This document shows positions 1 through 8,828 of a DNA stretch of 56,387 nt, in pieces. The notes beneath the pieces are model-generated. The model was not told the origin of the DNA, did not search any database, and saw only the letters and a list, made by a program, of their open reading frames with translations. This DNA comes from Nitrospinota bacterium (GTDB lineage Bacteria > Nitrospinota > Nitrospinia > Nitrospinales > VA-1): NCBI GenBank assembly GCA_027619975.1, contig JAQCGX010000019.1:1-56387 (forward strand). Direction: 5' to 3'. Positions within the stretch are counted from its first letter, which is position 1, and every line of letters starts with the position of its first letter. The position numbers and the translations under genes were made by a program.

Positions 1-18
1 CCTGTTCCGGTGATGATG

Positions 19-1929
19 CTATTTTTTGCCGATATCCTCAAACTCGGCATCGACGACATCTTCATCCGATTTATCTTTTTTATCCCCTTCGGGACCGCCA
101 GAGGCATCCCCTTCTCCGCCGGGAGTTCCCTGCTGAGCTTGGGAGTAAATGGTCTGGGCGAGGCTATGCGCGACCTGGTTGAGTTTTTCAATCTGCTCTT
201 TCATCGGCTCAACTTCGTCTTCCAGATGTTTTTTGGCTTCTTCAATCACTTCTTCTGTAGATTTAATATCCTCTTCTTTCAACTTCTCCTTGTTCTCACG
301 GATTGTTTTTTCCGTGGAATAGATAATGGAGTCGAGCTGATTTTTTACGTCAATCTTTTCACGACGGCGTTTATCCGATTCAGCATTAGCTTCGGCATCT
401 TTGACCATTTTCTCGATATCAGCATCCGACAGACCCGTGGAATCGGTGATGGTGATTTTTTGTTCCTTGTTGGTTCCCTTGTCTTTGGCAGTCACGTTGA
501 TAATGCCATTGGCATCGATATCGAAGGTCACTTCAACCTGAGGTATGCCCCGAGGTGCAGGCGGAATGCCATCCAGATGGAACTTTCCAAGGGATCGGTT
601 GTCCTTGGACATTTCCCGTTCCCCTTGAAGAATATTGATTTCCACGCTGGGCTGGTTGTCTGAAGCTGTGGAAAAAACTTCACTCTTGCGTGTGGGAATG
701 GTCGTGTTGCGTTCGATCAGTTTGGTGGTCACGCCACCGAGGGTTTCAATTCCCAGAGACAGAGGTGTCACGTCGAGCAGGAGAATGTCTTTGACATCGC
801 CTGACAAAACACCGGCCTGAACGGCGGCGCCGAGTGCGACCACTTCATCAGGGTTGACTCCGCGATGCGGTTCTTTCCCAAACAGTTCTTTAACCAATTT
901 CTGTACCATGGGAACCCGGGTGGACCCGCCAACTAAAACAGCTTCATGAATTTTGCTGGCATCAAGACCGGCGTCAGCCAACGCTTTATTACAGGGTCCG
1001 TGCGATCTTTCCACCAGACCCTCGATCATGGATTCGAATTTCGATCGAGTTATCTTCAGATTCAAATGTTTCGGCCCTGTAGCATCGGCTGTTACAAATG
1101 GAAGATTGATATCGGTTTCGTTGGTGGTGGACAATTCGATTTTAGCCTTTTCTGCGGCTTCCTTGAGGCGTTGCAACGCCATACTGTCTTTGGACAGATC
1201 AATGCCTTGATCTTTTTTAAACTCCGCGACCAGCCAGTCAATGAGCTTCTGATCGAGGTTGTCGCCGCCGAGATGGGTGTCTCCGTTTGTGGATTTTACC
1301 TCGACCACATTGTCCCCGACTTCCAGAATGGAGACATCGAACGTGCCGCCGCCGAAATCATAAACGGCGATCATGTGATCTTTTTCTTTGTCCAAGCCAT
1401 AGGCGAGAGCAGAAGCCGTCGGCTCGTTGATGATCCTCTTGACATCCAGGCCGGCGATTTTTCCGGCATCCTTGGTTGCTTGCCTCTGGGTATCATTAAA
1501 ATATGCGGGAACGGTGATGACGGCTTCCGTTACAGGTTCACCAAGATAGGCTTCCGCAGATTTTTTGAGTTTTTGCAGGATCATTGCGGAAATTTCCGGA
1601 GGCGTGTATTTTTTACCTCCGACATCAATAAGAACATCGTTTTTAGTTCCCTTGACCACTTTATAAGGAACCATTTTCATCTCTTCGGAAACTTCGTCAA
1701 AGGACCGACCCATGAAACGCTTTACTGAAAATACCGTGTTGGTCGGGTTGGCGATGGCTTGGCGCTTGGCGACCTGGCCGACAAGAATTTCTCCGTCTTT
1801 GGTGAATCCAACCACAGAAGGGGTGGTCCGGCTTCCCTCTTCGTTGAGGATTACCTTCGGTTCGTTGCCTTCCATGACGGCTACCACCGAATTGGTGGTC
1901 CCTAAGTCAATGCCTACAATTTTTCCCAT
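19..1929 (-). CDS. dnaK: Molecular chaperone DnaK (Hsp70)
   Basis: ATP-dependent cytosolic chaperone that works with DnaJ and GrpE. The 636-residue product is full length for bacterial DnaK. The N-terminal ATPase has the phosphate-1 signature GIDLGTTNS near residue 6, the phosphate-2 motif DFGGGTFD near 190 and the adenosine motif VGGSTRVP near 335. The interdomain linker is followed by [11 protein letters not shown] at the start of the substrate-binding domain. The C-terminus is acidic and ends in a [10 protein letters not shown]-type tail typical of bacterial DnaK. ATG start at 1929 is preceded by AAAGGA. The stop (TAG) lies at 19-21, so the gene is complete. It is divergent from the PilZ gene, with candidate promoters in between. 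Neighbouring dnaJ or grpE would have to be outside the window. Confidence 0.98.
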   Translation of the reverse strand: MGKIVGIDLGTTNSVVAVMEGNEPKVILNEEGSRTTPSVVGFTKDGEILVGQVAKRQAIANPTNTVFSVKRFMGRSFDEVSEEMKMVPYKVVKGTKNDVLIDVGGKKYTPPEISAMILQKLKKSAEAYLGEPVTEAVITVPAYFNDTQRQATKDAGKIAGLDVKRIINEPTASALAYGLDKEKDHMIAVYDFGGGTFDVSILEVGDNVVEVKSTNGDTHLGGDNLDQKLIDWLVAEFKKDQGIDLSKDSMALQRLKEAAEKAKIELSTTNETDINLPFVTADATGPKHLNLKITRSKFESMIEGLVERSHGPCNKALADAGLDASKIHEAVLVGGSTRVPMVQKLVKELFGKEPHRGVNPDEVVALGAAVQAGVLSGDVKDILLLDVTPLSLGIETLGGVTTKLIERNTTIPTRKSEVFSTASDNQPSVEINILQGEREMSKDNRSLGKFHLDGIPPAPRGIPQVEVTFDIDANGIINVTAKDKGTNKEQKITITDSTGLSDADIEKMVKDAEANAESDKRRREKIDVKNQLDSIIYSTEKTIRENKEKLKEEDIKSTEEVIEEAKKHLEDEVEPMKEQIEKLNQVAHSLAQTIYSQAQQGTPGGEGDASGGPEGDKKDKSDEDVVDAEFEDIGKK

Positions 1930-2006
1930 GAGTCCAATCCTTTCAACATATTAAGTTGTTATTTTTCAACGTATTATAGATTTAAGGGTGCATAACCTTA
2001 CGTTAT

Positions 2007-2035
2007 GAAATAAGACTACGATGTGTTTTTGTCAA
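2007..2035 (-). promoter_or_regulatory. Candidate dnaK promoter
   Basis: On the minus strand TTGACA (plus 2030-2035) is followed after 17 bases by TATTTC (2007-2012). The -35 box is perfect and the -10 box is poor. A second candidate -10, TATAAT at plus 1973-1978, lies closer to the gene but lacks a good -35. No clear heat-shock sigma32 element (CTTGAA with CCCCAT) was seen. Confidence 0.4.
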
Positions 2036-2156
2036 GGTGATGGAAAAATTTAAAGGAAAAAACTTGTGAATACCGTGAGTTTGGCATGGGGATATCTATA
2101 AAACTAGAATACAATCAATAAGTTATTGAAAAAAAAGTGACGGTTGAGGCTTTTAT

Positions 2157-2184
2157 TTGGCTCCAATATCCCTTATACTATAAC
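2157..2184 (+). promoter_or_regulatory. Candidate promoter of the PilZ gene
   Basis: TTGGCT (2157-2162), a 16-base spacer and TATAAC (2179-2184) lie 28 bases before the ATG at 2213. An AAAGGG ribosome-binding site is placed between. The match is moderate, judged by eye. Confidence 0.4.
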
Positions 2185-2212
2185 CGATCAACATTAATAG
2201 AAAGGGTACACC

Positions 2213-2605
2213 ATGAATAAGACGGGCGATCAAAATTTGCGGGAATTTACCCGGGTTCCTATAAATGCCAGGGTTGAGGTTAAAACTGGCGAAGTTTCTT
2301 TTAATGCGACAAAAACCATTGATTTAAGTATGAAGGGAGTCTCTCTGATTGCCGATCAAATATTGCCTTTGGAGACCAAATGTGCAGTGACTATTTTTCT
2401 CGGAAATGGGGATCTTGGAATCACCATTAATGTGAAGGGCAAGGTTAAGCGTTCTGTGGAATCTGGAATGGCAATTGAGTTTACAGAAATCGATCTGGAC
2501 AGTTACGAATATTTACAAAACCTCCTTATGCACAATTCCCAGACTGTCCATGACGTTGTTGAGGAAGAAATCCACAGCCATTTGGGCTTAAAACGTCGGA
2601 GTTAA
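2213..2605 (+). CDS. PilZ domain protein
   Basis: A 130-residue single-domain protein. The two cyclic-di-GMP contact motifs of PilZ are both present: RxxxR at residues 10-14 (REFTR) and DxSxxG at 37-42 (DLSMKG). The rest alternates short beta strands and ends in a helical tail, as in stand-alone PilZ proteins. No signal peptide or membrane segment. Family knowledge makes it a c-di-GMP receptor; its output partner cannot be read here because it stands alone between dnaK and the sulfur operon. ATG at 2213 follows AAAGGG. A likely terminator follows the stop. Confidence 0.85.
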   Translation: MNKTGDQNLREFTRVPINARVEVKTGEVSFNATKTIDLSMKGVSLIADQILPLETKCAVTIFLGNGDLGITINVKGKVKRSVESGMAIEFTEIDLDSYEYLQNLLMHNSQTVHDVVEEEIHSHLGLKRRS

Positions 2606-2676
2606 AATAATTGTTATGTTCGGGGGATAGCCTTATTTTTTTCATATGCTGAAGTGGGTATTTATAGCTGACATCA

Positions 2677-2718
2677 AAAAGCATTCCAGTTGAGAAACCG
2701 GACTGCTTTTGAGTTTTT
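2677..2718 (+). terminator. Probable rho-independent terminator after the PilZ gene
   Basis: AAAAGCA (2677-2683) pairs with TGCTTTT (2704-2710), with further imperfect CC/GG and GTT/AAC pairing inside and a T-rich tract just after. It sits 70 bases past the PilZ stop. Bases 2739-2757 just downstream hold a short GCTACG...AGGAGGGGAGGTTA stretch resembling part of the repeat at 8943-9050. Confidence 0.5.
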
Positions 2719-2760
2719 GACCTTTACAATCACAAGCCCGCTACGCAGGAGGGGAGGTTA

Positions 2761-3780
2761 TTATTCTGCGTCGGAATGGGGAAGTGTGTGGTTGTCCTGT
2801 GTTTCCATGTACTTCTTAAAATGGCCAAAATTGATGTAGCACCGTTCGCAACTGTCGGGGAAGATGGTCACGATGACGCCTTTCTTGATTCTGGAGGCCA
2901 TCTCCAGAGATGCGCTCATGGCGGCGGCGGCTGAGTGGCCGACTAACAGTCCTTCCTCCCGTTCCAGCCGTTCCACCATGTTATAGGAATCTTCGGTGCT
3001 GACGCTGATTTTCCCGTCCAGTTCTTCTTCCTTGTAGATTCCCGGAACGATGGATGAGGCCATGTGTTTCAATCCTTCAATGCCATGCAGGTCTTCAGAA
3101 GGCTCCACCGCGTAACATTGGATGTCAGGATTCAGCTCCTTAAGGCGGCGGGTGTTTCCCATGATCGTGCCTCCGGTGCCGATGCCGGCGAGGAAGTGCG
3201 TTATTTTTCCTTCGGTTTGTTTCCAGATTTCGTTGGCAGTGGTTTCGTAATGGGCTTGCCAGTTGGAGTCGTTGTTGTACTGGTCCGGCATGAAGTAGAT
3301 ATCTGGATTTTCGTTGTATATTTTTCGGGCAAGAAGGATGGCCCCATCGGAGCCTTCAAAGGGACTGGAGGTCACGATTTCGGCGCCATAAAAATCCGCC
3401 ATCAGGCCCTTGCGTTCTTTGCAGACGTTGGCGGGCATGACCAGTTTTACTTTGTAGCCCTTGATTTTTCCGATCAGGGCATAGGCGATGCCGGTGTTTC
3501 CCGAGGTGGAGTCGAGGATGATCTTGCCCTTGGTCAATTTTCCTGACTTTTCTCCGTCTTCGATCATTTTCAAGGCCGGACGGGACTTGACCGAGCCGCC
3601 GGCGTTGCGCCATTCGGCTTTGGCATAGATTTCGACATCCTTGAATTCGCTACCCAGATGATTCATGCGGATGATCGGCGTGTTGCCGATGGTTTTTAGT
3701 ACCGCTTCATCGGTGATAACGGGACAGGATGGAGCCTGAACCTCAGAAGGTGCTGGTATGGTCATCTTGAGTTTAGACAT
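2761..3780 (-). CDS. PLP-dependent cysteine synthase, CysM-like
   Basis: Fold-type II PLP enzyme of the cysteine synthase family, 339 residues from the ATG at 3780. The Schiff-base lysine is in GGSVKSRP (K65). The phosphate-substrate loop TSGNTG is at 92-97 and the PLP-phosphate loop GIGTGGT lies further on. The reading frame is open to an ATG at 3888, but that start would overlap the upstream gene by 29 bases and add a tail unlike the family, so 3780 is preferred. KSRP in place of KDR and the neighbouring MoaD-like and MoeB-like genes point to the CysM group, which in Mycobacterium accepts sulfur from a carrier-protein thiocarboxylate. Acceptor substrate (O-phosphoserine or O-acetylserine) is not decided by the sequence. 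A C-terminal CxxC (SCERC) is present. Confidence 0.85.
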   Translation of the reverse strand: MSKLKMTIPAPSEVQAPSCPVITDEAVLKTIGNTPIIRMNHLGSEFKDVEIYAKAEWRNAGGSVKSRPALKMIEDGEKSGKLTKGKIILDSTSGNTGIAYALIGKIKGYKVKLVMPANVCKERKGLMADFYGAEIVTSSPFEGSDGAILLARKIYNENPDIYFMPDQYNNDSNWQAHYETTANEIWKQTEGKITHFLAGIGTGGTIMGNTRRLKELNPDIQCYAVEPSEDLHGIEGLKHMASSIVPGIYKEEELDGKISVSTEDSYNMVERLEREEGLLVGHSAAAAMSASLEMASRIKKGVIVTIFPDSCERCYINFGHFKKYMETQDNHTLPHSDAE

Positions 3781-3859
3781 TTGTCTTTTAAGATGTATTT
3801 TATAATCATGAGGTTGCGAATTATTTGCCAATATTTCAGGGATCGATAAAAAACCTGTT

Positions 3860-4663
3860 TTATCTGGAAAGTCCGCAAAACTCCTCATAATCTATTAATT
3901 CTGTGATCGTGGGATTTTCACTGCAAACCGGGCAGTTGACATCCCGTTTTAATTTTAATCTACGAAATTCGGTATTGAGAGCGTCGTAGATCAAAAGAGT
4001 TCCCACCAGAGTTTTTCCTTTACCAAGGATGAGCTTCAAGGTTTCGACCACTTGCAGATTGCCGATCACCCCGGCCAGAACTCCCAAAACGCCGCCTTCC
4101 TGACAATTGGGCACCAGCCCTGGCGGTGGCGGTTCCGGATAAAGACATCTGTAACAAGGGCCTGCACCAGGCTTAAAAACAGTTGCCTGGCCTTCGAAGC
4201 GGAAAATACTGCCGTGGATATTGGTTTTGCCGGTCATCACACAGGCATCGTTGATGAGATAACGGGTGGCAAAATTATCCGTTCCATCGAGGATGTAATC
4301 GTAACCCTCAAAAATCCTCATGATGTTTTGCGAGGTCAGCATTTCATTAAAGGTCGTTACCTTGACATCGGGATTGAGAGCCTCGATGGTTTTTTTTGCG
4401 GATTCGGTTTTCAGCATTCCGATCCGCTCGGTAGAATGAATGATTTGCCGTTGCAGATTACTCAAATCGACCCGGTCGAAATCGACGATACCGAGGTTGC
4501 CGATACCGGCGGCGGCGAGATAATAGGCCGCAGGTGAGCCAAGGCCTCCGGCTCCGATAAGAAGCACTTTGGCTTCGAGCATTTTGACTTGCCCCACACC
4601 TCCCACTTCAGGAAGCATGATGTGCCGGCTATAGCGCTCAATTTGTTCGTCGGTAAAATCCAT
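3860..4663 (-). CDS. MoeB/ThiF-family E1-like adenylyltransferase
   Basis: Adenylates the C-terminal glycine of a ubiquitin-like sulfur carrier so that it can be thiocarboxylated. The 267-residue protein has the nucleotide loop GAGGLGS at 37-43, the arginine motif LQRQ near 70, DGTDN at 126-130, and zinc cysteines C170/C173 and C244/C247. A cysteine (C187, VPNCQEGGV) sits where ThiF/MoeB have their conserved cysteine. There is no C-terminal rhodanese domain, so sulfur must come from another protein. It begins two bases after the stop of the carrier gene, which makes that carrier its obvious substrate. MoeB of molybdopterin synthesis is the alternative, but no other moa genes are nearby. Confidence 0.9.
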   Translation of the reverse strand: MDFTDEQIERYSRHIMLPEVGGVGQVKMLEAKVLLIGAGGLGSPAAYYLAAAGIGNLGIVDFDRVDLSNLQRQIIHSTERIGMLKTESAKKTIEALNPDVKVTTFNEMLTSQNIMRIFEGYDYILDGTDNFATRYLINDACVMTGKTNIHGSIFRFEGQATVFKPGAGPCYRCLYPEPPPPGLVPNCQEGGVLGVLAGVIGNLQVVETLKLILGKGKTLVGTLLIYDALNTEFRRLKLKRDVNCPVCSENPTITELIDYEEFCGLSR

Positions 4664-4665
4664 GA

Positions 4666-4947
4666 TCAGCGTGATCCACCTGCGATGGCCGGGATAATGG
4701 AAATTTCATCACCTTCCTTGACTGCAGTCTTTTCACCGTCGAGAAAACGAATGTCCTCTTCGTTGACATAAATATTGATGAAACGCCTGGGCGAACCATT
4801 TTCTTCGCAGATTCGTTCCTTGATTCCTGAAAACTGCGACTCCAGGTTGTTTAAAATGTCTGAAATTGTCGCCCCCTCGGCGGTAACCTCACTCTGGTTA
4901 CTGGTCAACTTCATGAGAGGGGTGGGGATTCTGACTTTTACCGCCAT
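4666..4947 (-). CDS. MoaD/ThiS-like sulfur carrier protein (CysO-like), C-terminus GGSR
   Basis: Small beta-grasp carrier of 93 residues. ATG at 4947 is chosen because AAGGAG lies six bases before it; an upstream ATG at 4965 lacks such a site. The family C-terminal motif is present as IIPAIAGG, but two residues, Ser92-Arg93, follow the diglycine (codons TCA CGC, then TGA at 4666-4668). Carriers normally end in exposed GG. Those with extra residues, such as QbsE and HcyS, are first trimmed by a JAMM peptidase, and no such gene lies in this operon. Position between thrC and the E1-like gene, with a CysM-like synthase downstream, suggests a role in cysteine (or homocysteine) formation and not in molybdopterin synthesis. 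Confidence 0.88.
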   Translation of the reverse strand: MAVKVRIPTPLMKLTSNQSEVTAEGATISDILNNLESQFSGIKERICEENGSPRRFINIYVNEEDIRFLDGEKTAVKEGDEISIIPAIAGGSR

Positions 4948-4968
4948 GATATGCTCCTTATTCAACCG

Positions 4969-6198
4969 TTAAACTGCTGTGAAAATTCCATTGAAACTGT
5001 GTAGATTGGGTTCGATCATCACGGGAGGTTCAAAAACCCCGGCAAGCGCCTCCTGTGTTTTGAGGCCGTTGCCGGTGATGCAAATGACCGTCACTTCATC
5101 GGGTTTGATTCTCTCTTGTTTGATCAATTTCTGAGTCACCGCCAAGGTCACGCCACCGGCAGTTTCAGTGAAAATTCCTTCCGTTTGCGCCATGAGTTGC
5201 ATGGCTTTGACGATTTCTTCATCGGAGACATCCTCCCCATACCCACCGCTTTCATTAGCGGTTTTGACGCCGTAATAACCATCGGCGGGATTGCCGATGG
5301 CGATGGACTTGGCAATCGTATTGGGTTTGACGGGCGTGATGACATCGGTGCCATTTTTAATGGCGGTCGTCACAGGGGAACACCCTGTTGCCTGAGCGGC
5401 AAATATCTTGGTTTTGAAGGGGTCGATCAGATCCATGGCTTCAAATTCATGAAAAGCCTTCCAGATTTTGGTGATCAGGGAACTTCCGGCAACCGGAACC
5501 ACGACATTGTCAGGGGCTTTCCATCCTAATTGTTCGGCGATTTCATAACCGTAGGACTTGGACCCGTCTCCGTAATAGGGACGAATATTGATGTTTACAA
5601 ACGCCCATTTATGGTCTGCGGCGACTTCACTGCACAAACGGTTGACATCGTCATAGCTGCCCTTGACGGCGATCAACTGAGTTCCATAAATCAGAGTACC
5701 AAGTATTTTCCCCGCTTCGAGGCCATCCGGGATGAATATACAGCTTTTCAGTCCGGCTTCTGCAGCGTGAGCGGCCACGGAATTTGCCAGGTTTCCTGTG
5801 GATGCGCAGGAAAGGGTGTCAAACCCGAATTCTATCGCCTTGGACACCGCTACGGCAACCACTCGATCCTTAAATGAAAAGGTGGGGTGGTTGACGGAAT
5901 CGTTCTTTATGTAAAGATTTTTCAAGCCGAGGGCTTTGCCAAGGTTTTTTGCCCGCACAAGAGGAGTGTACCCGGTATGCAGACCGACTTTCGGATCTTC
6001 ATCGATGGGCAGAAATTCTCTGTAGCGCCACATGGAGGGCGGACCCGCTTCAATGGACTTTCGGCTGACTACCTTCTTGATACCTTCGTAGTCGTAATCG
6101 ACTTCCAGGGGGCCGAAGCAAAATTCGCAAACATGAATCGGTTCTTTTGGAAATTCTCTTTTACATTCTTTACAGCGTAAGCCTTTTACGTATCCCAT
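4969..6198 (-). CDS. thrC: Threonine synthase
   Basis: Converts O-phosphohomoserine to threonine with PLP. The 409-residue protein starts with a small zinc-ribbon (C9, C12, C24, C27) found in many bacterial and archaeal ThrC proteins. The PLP lysine is K110 in TFSFKDR, followed by the SCASTGN loop and the VPVAGSS phosphate-binding region. The family's usual length and gene order agree. It is 9 bases from cysK upstream and about 20 bases from the carrier gene downstream, so it is co-transcribed with sulfur-assimilation genes. That linkage is odd for threonine synthesis alone; a shared use of phosphohomoserine or phosphoserine-type substrates by this cluster is possible but unproven. Confidence 0.93.
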   Translation of the reverse strand: MGYVKGLRCKECKREFPKEPIHVCEFCFGPLEVDYDYEGIKKVVSRKSIEAGPPSMWRYREFLPIDEDPKVGLHTGYTPLVRAKNLGKALGLKNLYIKNDSVNHPTFSFKDRVVAVAVSKAIEFGFDTLSCASTGNLANSVAAHAAEAGLKSCIFIPDGLEAGKILGTLIYGTQLIAVKGSYDDVNRLCSEVAADHKWAFVNINIRPYYGDGSKSYGYEIAEQLGWKAPDNVVVPVAGSSLITKIWKAFHEFEAMDLIDPFKTKIFAAQATGCSPVTTAIKNGTDVITPVKPNTIAKSIAIGNPADGYYGVKTANESGGYGEDVSDEEIVKAMQLMAQTEGIFTETAGGVTLAVTQKLIKQERIKPDEVTVICITGNGLKTQEALAGVFEPPVMIEPNLHSFNGIFTAV

Positions 6199-6207
6199 AG
6201 ATCCTTC

Positions 6208-7164
6208 TTATTCGAAATATTTATAAAAGCTAAAGTATCTTTCACCGGTGTCGGGCAGGATCACCACAACGTTTTTATCCGGTCCCAATTCTTCTGCTAA
6301 CTGATGGGCGGCAAAACCGGCCGCCCCGGATGAGATTCCTACGAGCAGGCCTTCTTCCTTGGCCAGTCGCTGGGAAAATTTAAAAGCATCCTCATCGGAA
6401 ACGGGACGAATGCTGTCCAAAATATCCATATTCAATACTTTGGGTTTGAAGCCCGCTCCGATTCCCTGAATCTTGTGTGGTCCGGGAGGATTTCCAGAAA
6501 GAACAGCGGATGTTGCGGGTTCGACCCCGACAATTTTTGTGTCACCATAATGTTTCTTCAGTACTTCGCCTGCGCCTGTGATTGTTCCTCCGGTGCCGAT
6601 TCCCGCGACAAACCCATGAACCGGTTCCCCATTCATGGAAGCAATGATTTCCGGTCCTGTAGTTTGCCGATGGACTTCAGGGTTGGCCGGGTTATTGAAT
6701 TGCTGGGGCATGAAATAATCCGGGTTTTTTGCCAGCAATTCTTCAGCCCGTTCAATGGTTCCTTCCATGCCGAATTCGGCACGGCTCAATTCTATTTTTG
6801 CTCCAAAACTCTCAAGAATCATCCGCCGTTCGGTGCTCATGTTTTCGGACATGACCAGAATCACTTTATAGCCCTTAACCGCTCCTACGAGAGCCAGGCC
6901 AATGCCTGTATTGCCGCTGGTGGGCTCAATGATGGTGGACCCAGGTTTCAGGACGCCTCTTTTCTCAGCGTCCTCAATCATAGCCAAAGCTATCCGGTCT
7001 TTAACACTTCCACCCGGATTCATAAACTCCAGCTTTGCGTAGATATTGGCGCCATTGGGAGGAGAAACCTTATTAAGTTTAACCAATGGGGTGCCGCCGA
7101 TCAACTCTAAACTATTACTAAATCGGGTTTTAAGTTTTTCGATCGGTTTTGAGTTTGCCGTCAT
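6208..7164 (-). CDS. cysK: Cysteine synthase A (O-acetylserine sulfhydrylase)
   Basis: Makes cysteine from O-acetylserine and sulfide. The 318-residue product has K55 in NPGGSVKDR as the Schiff-base lysine, the TSGNTG substrate loop at 82-87 and the GIGTGGT phosphate loop. The C-terminus follows CysK (PDTGERYFS). A GTG start at 7197 would lengthen the protein, but it lies upstream of the expected transcription start of the strong promoter at 7201-7229, so the ATG at 7164 is the better choice. It is the first gene of the leftward operon. Having a CysK and a separate CysM-like enzyme in one operon suggests two sulfur donors. Confidence 0.93.
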   Translation of the reverse strand: MTANSKPIEKLKTRFSNSLELIGGTPLVKLNKVSPPNGANIYAKLEFMNPGGSVKDRIALAMIEDAEKRGVLKPGSTIIEPTSGNTGIGLALVGAVKGYKVILVMSENMSTERRMILESFGAKIELSRAEFGMEGTIERAEELLAKNPDYFMPQQFNNPANPEVHRQTTGPEIIASMNGEPVHGFVAGIGTGGTITGAGEVLKKHYGDTKIVGVEPATSAVLSGNPPGPHKIQGIGAGFKPKVLNMDILDSIRPVSDEDAFKFSQRLAKEEGLLVGISSGAAGFAAHQLAEELGPDKNVVVILPDTGERYFSFYKYFE

Positions 7165-7200
7165 ATTCTGTTGGATCCCATCCAGGAAGTAAAACACGGA

Positions 7201-7229
7201 ATTTTAAGGGATAACTGGTTTTCAGTCAA
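7201..7229 (-). promoter_or_regulatory. Promoter of the cysK-thrC-carrier-E1-cysM operon
   Basis: On the minus strand TTGACT (plus 7224-7229) and TAAAAT (plus 7201-7206) are separated by exactly 17 bases. Each box differs from consensus at one position. The expected start of transcription, near 7194, leaves a leader of about 30 bases before the ATG at 7164. Bases 7230-7430 beyond it show no gene. Confidence 0.7.
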
Positions 7230-7430
7230 CATTTGGATGAGCAAAAGGTCTTCATAACCAGAAAAAAACTTGGGGATGATGCATCGAATTTAGCTATTAA
7301 AAACCCCTATTTGAGACCAGTATGCCCTAAAACCCCTTGATTTTTATAATTTATCAATGGGACTACTATGCTTCAGATTGGGGTAAAATTCAACAGGAAT
7401 TCTTTGTAATTAGGAGATTCGGAATGAACC

Positions 7431-8828
7431 TTAAAAGTTTATTCCGAGGGCGAGAGAGGCGATGTTTTCCCTATAGTCCGAGGCAGCCAGATTGGAAGTG
7501 CTGTTGATAAACTGATAATTTAACTTGGCGAATATATTTTTATACACCGGCTGGATGACCCCAAATCCAATCGAATGTCTGTAATCATCCCTTCTCTCTC
7601 CAATGCTTGGCGTGACATTTTTAAAATCTTTGAAGAAATACTGATAGCTCAAGCTGACCTGTGTTTTTTTGGAAAAGGGGAGGGGTAGTTTAATTTTTGT
7701 ATCCAGGTAGTGACCCAGAAAATCAAATGCATCTCCAGTGGTGATCTCATTTTCGAATCGGTAACCTAATTGAATGATCCCCTTGCCATTCATAATAAAA
7801 AGGTAATTGCTGAGAGCGAAACCATGATTTTGGGCGTCCCGTTCGGGAAGGTCGAAAAAATTGGTGTCCTTATAGGCGTAAGTCAGAGTAGCGTACCATT
7901 TGTCATTAACGGCTAAACCTACACTGGGGCTGGTCGAATGAATTTCTAAAAATTCATCGTCCCCCAGATTGGTGAGATTGTAAATGTTGAATAGCCCGAA
8001 ATTTAATTTGCCCCATTCATAGGAACCGTTGAGAGAAAAGATATGAGACTGGAGATCAAAGGAAGAAAGGTTGTCATGGATGTTTTGATAAAAATCATAT
8101 CCTGCTTCCAATTCATATTTTGGGGTTTGCAGGATTTTGTAGGCTCCCGTAAATTCAGCAATGTAGGAAAAATCACCCTGATTTGTAGTCAGGTTCTGTT
8201 CGTCGACGGTGATATTATCGTCATATTCGAATCCCGCCCCGAAGGAAAGACTCCAGGGCTTTTTGGGTTTTTCCCCATTCTGAACTTTTAAAAGAGTTTT
8301 GGCCCCTTTGGCGATTTCGGTGGTGGGATCAATTTTAATGGCCGCATTCCAATTTTTAGCGGCTTTTTCCTGGTTTTTCATTTGCGCATGGGCTTTGCCA
8401 ATGTTGAACAATGCCAATTGAGAAAAATCAGGATCCAGGTTTCCAGCCTTTTCAAAGTAGGGAATGGATTTTTCAAATTGTTCCTGGCCCTGTAAAGACA
8501 AGCCGAGGAAAATCAGGGCAGAACTGTCGTTAGGGTCTTGGTCTAATATCTGCTGGAAAGTTTCTAGAGCTGAATCATAGGCTTGGAACTTGAAATAGGC
8601 GATTCCCAGGTTAAGGCGGGCGCTGTCGAAAGTCGGGTCGAGTTTCAGGGCCTGTTTGAAGGAGGCTATGGCCTTTTCTTACTCCCCCTCATCAGTGAAG
8701 GTCAGGCCCTGGGTTAAAAACCCATCGGCGGTTTCTTCAGCCCAGCTTAAATTAGGACAAACGAAGACAATAAAAAAATAAAGGAAAACTGCTAGGTATG
8801 TCAAAAACAAGGAGGGGAATGATCTCAT
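7431..8828 (-). pseudogene. TPR / outer-membrane beta-barrel protein gene with in-frame TAA
   Basis: A 465-codon frame runs from an ATG at 8828 to the stop at 7431, interrupted only by TAA at 8679-8681 (codon 50). Codons 1-30 give a clear signal peptide (long hydrophobic run, then SWAEE). After it, TPR-type helices (KAIASFKQAL, LNLGIAYFKF, FEKSIPYFEKA) run to about codon 185. The last 275 codons look like an outer-membrane barrel: alternating polar and hydrophobic strands and a terminal phenylalanine (ALGINF). The reading frame is preserved on both sides, so this is a point nonsense change, a sequencing error or a readthrough site. The TPR-then-barrel layout recalls Slam-like or other outer-membrane assembly proteins, weakly. 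No Shine-Dalgarno suggests reinitiation after the stop. Confidence 0.75.

Noticed and set aside
2761-3888. Longer start (ATG at 3888) for the CysM-like gene
   Set aside because: It would overlap the E1-like gene and add a 36-residue N-terminus unlike cysteine synthases. The ATG at 3780 fits the family.
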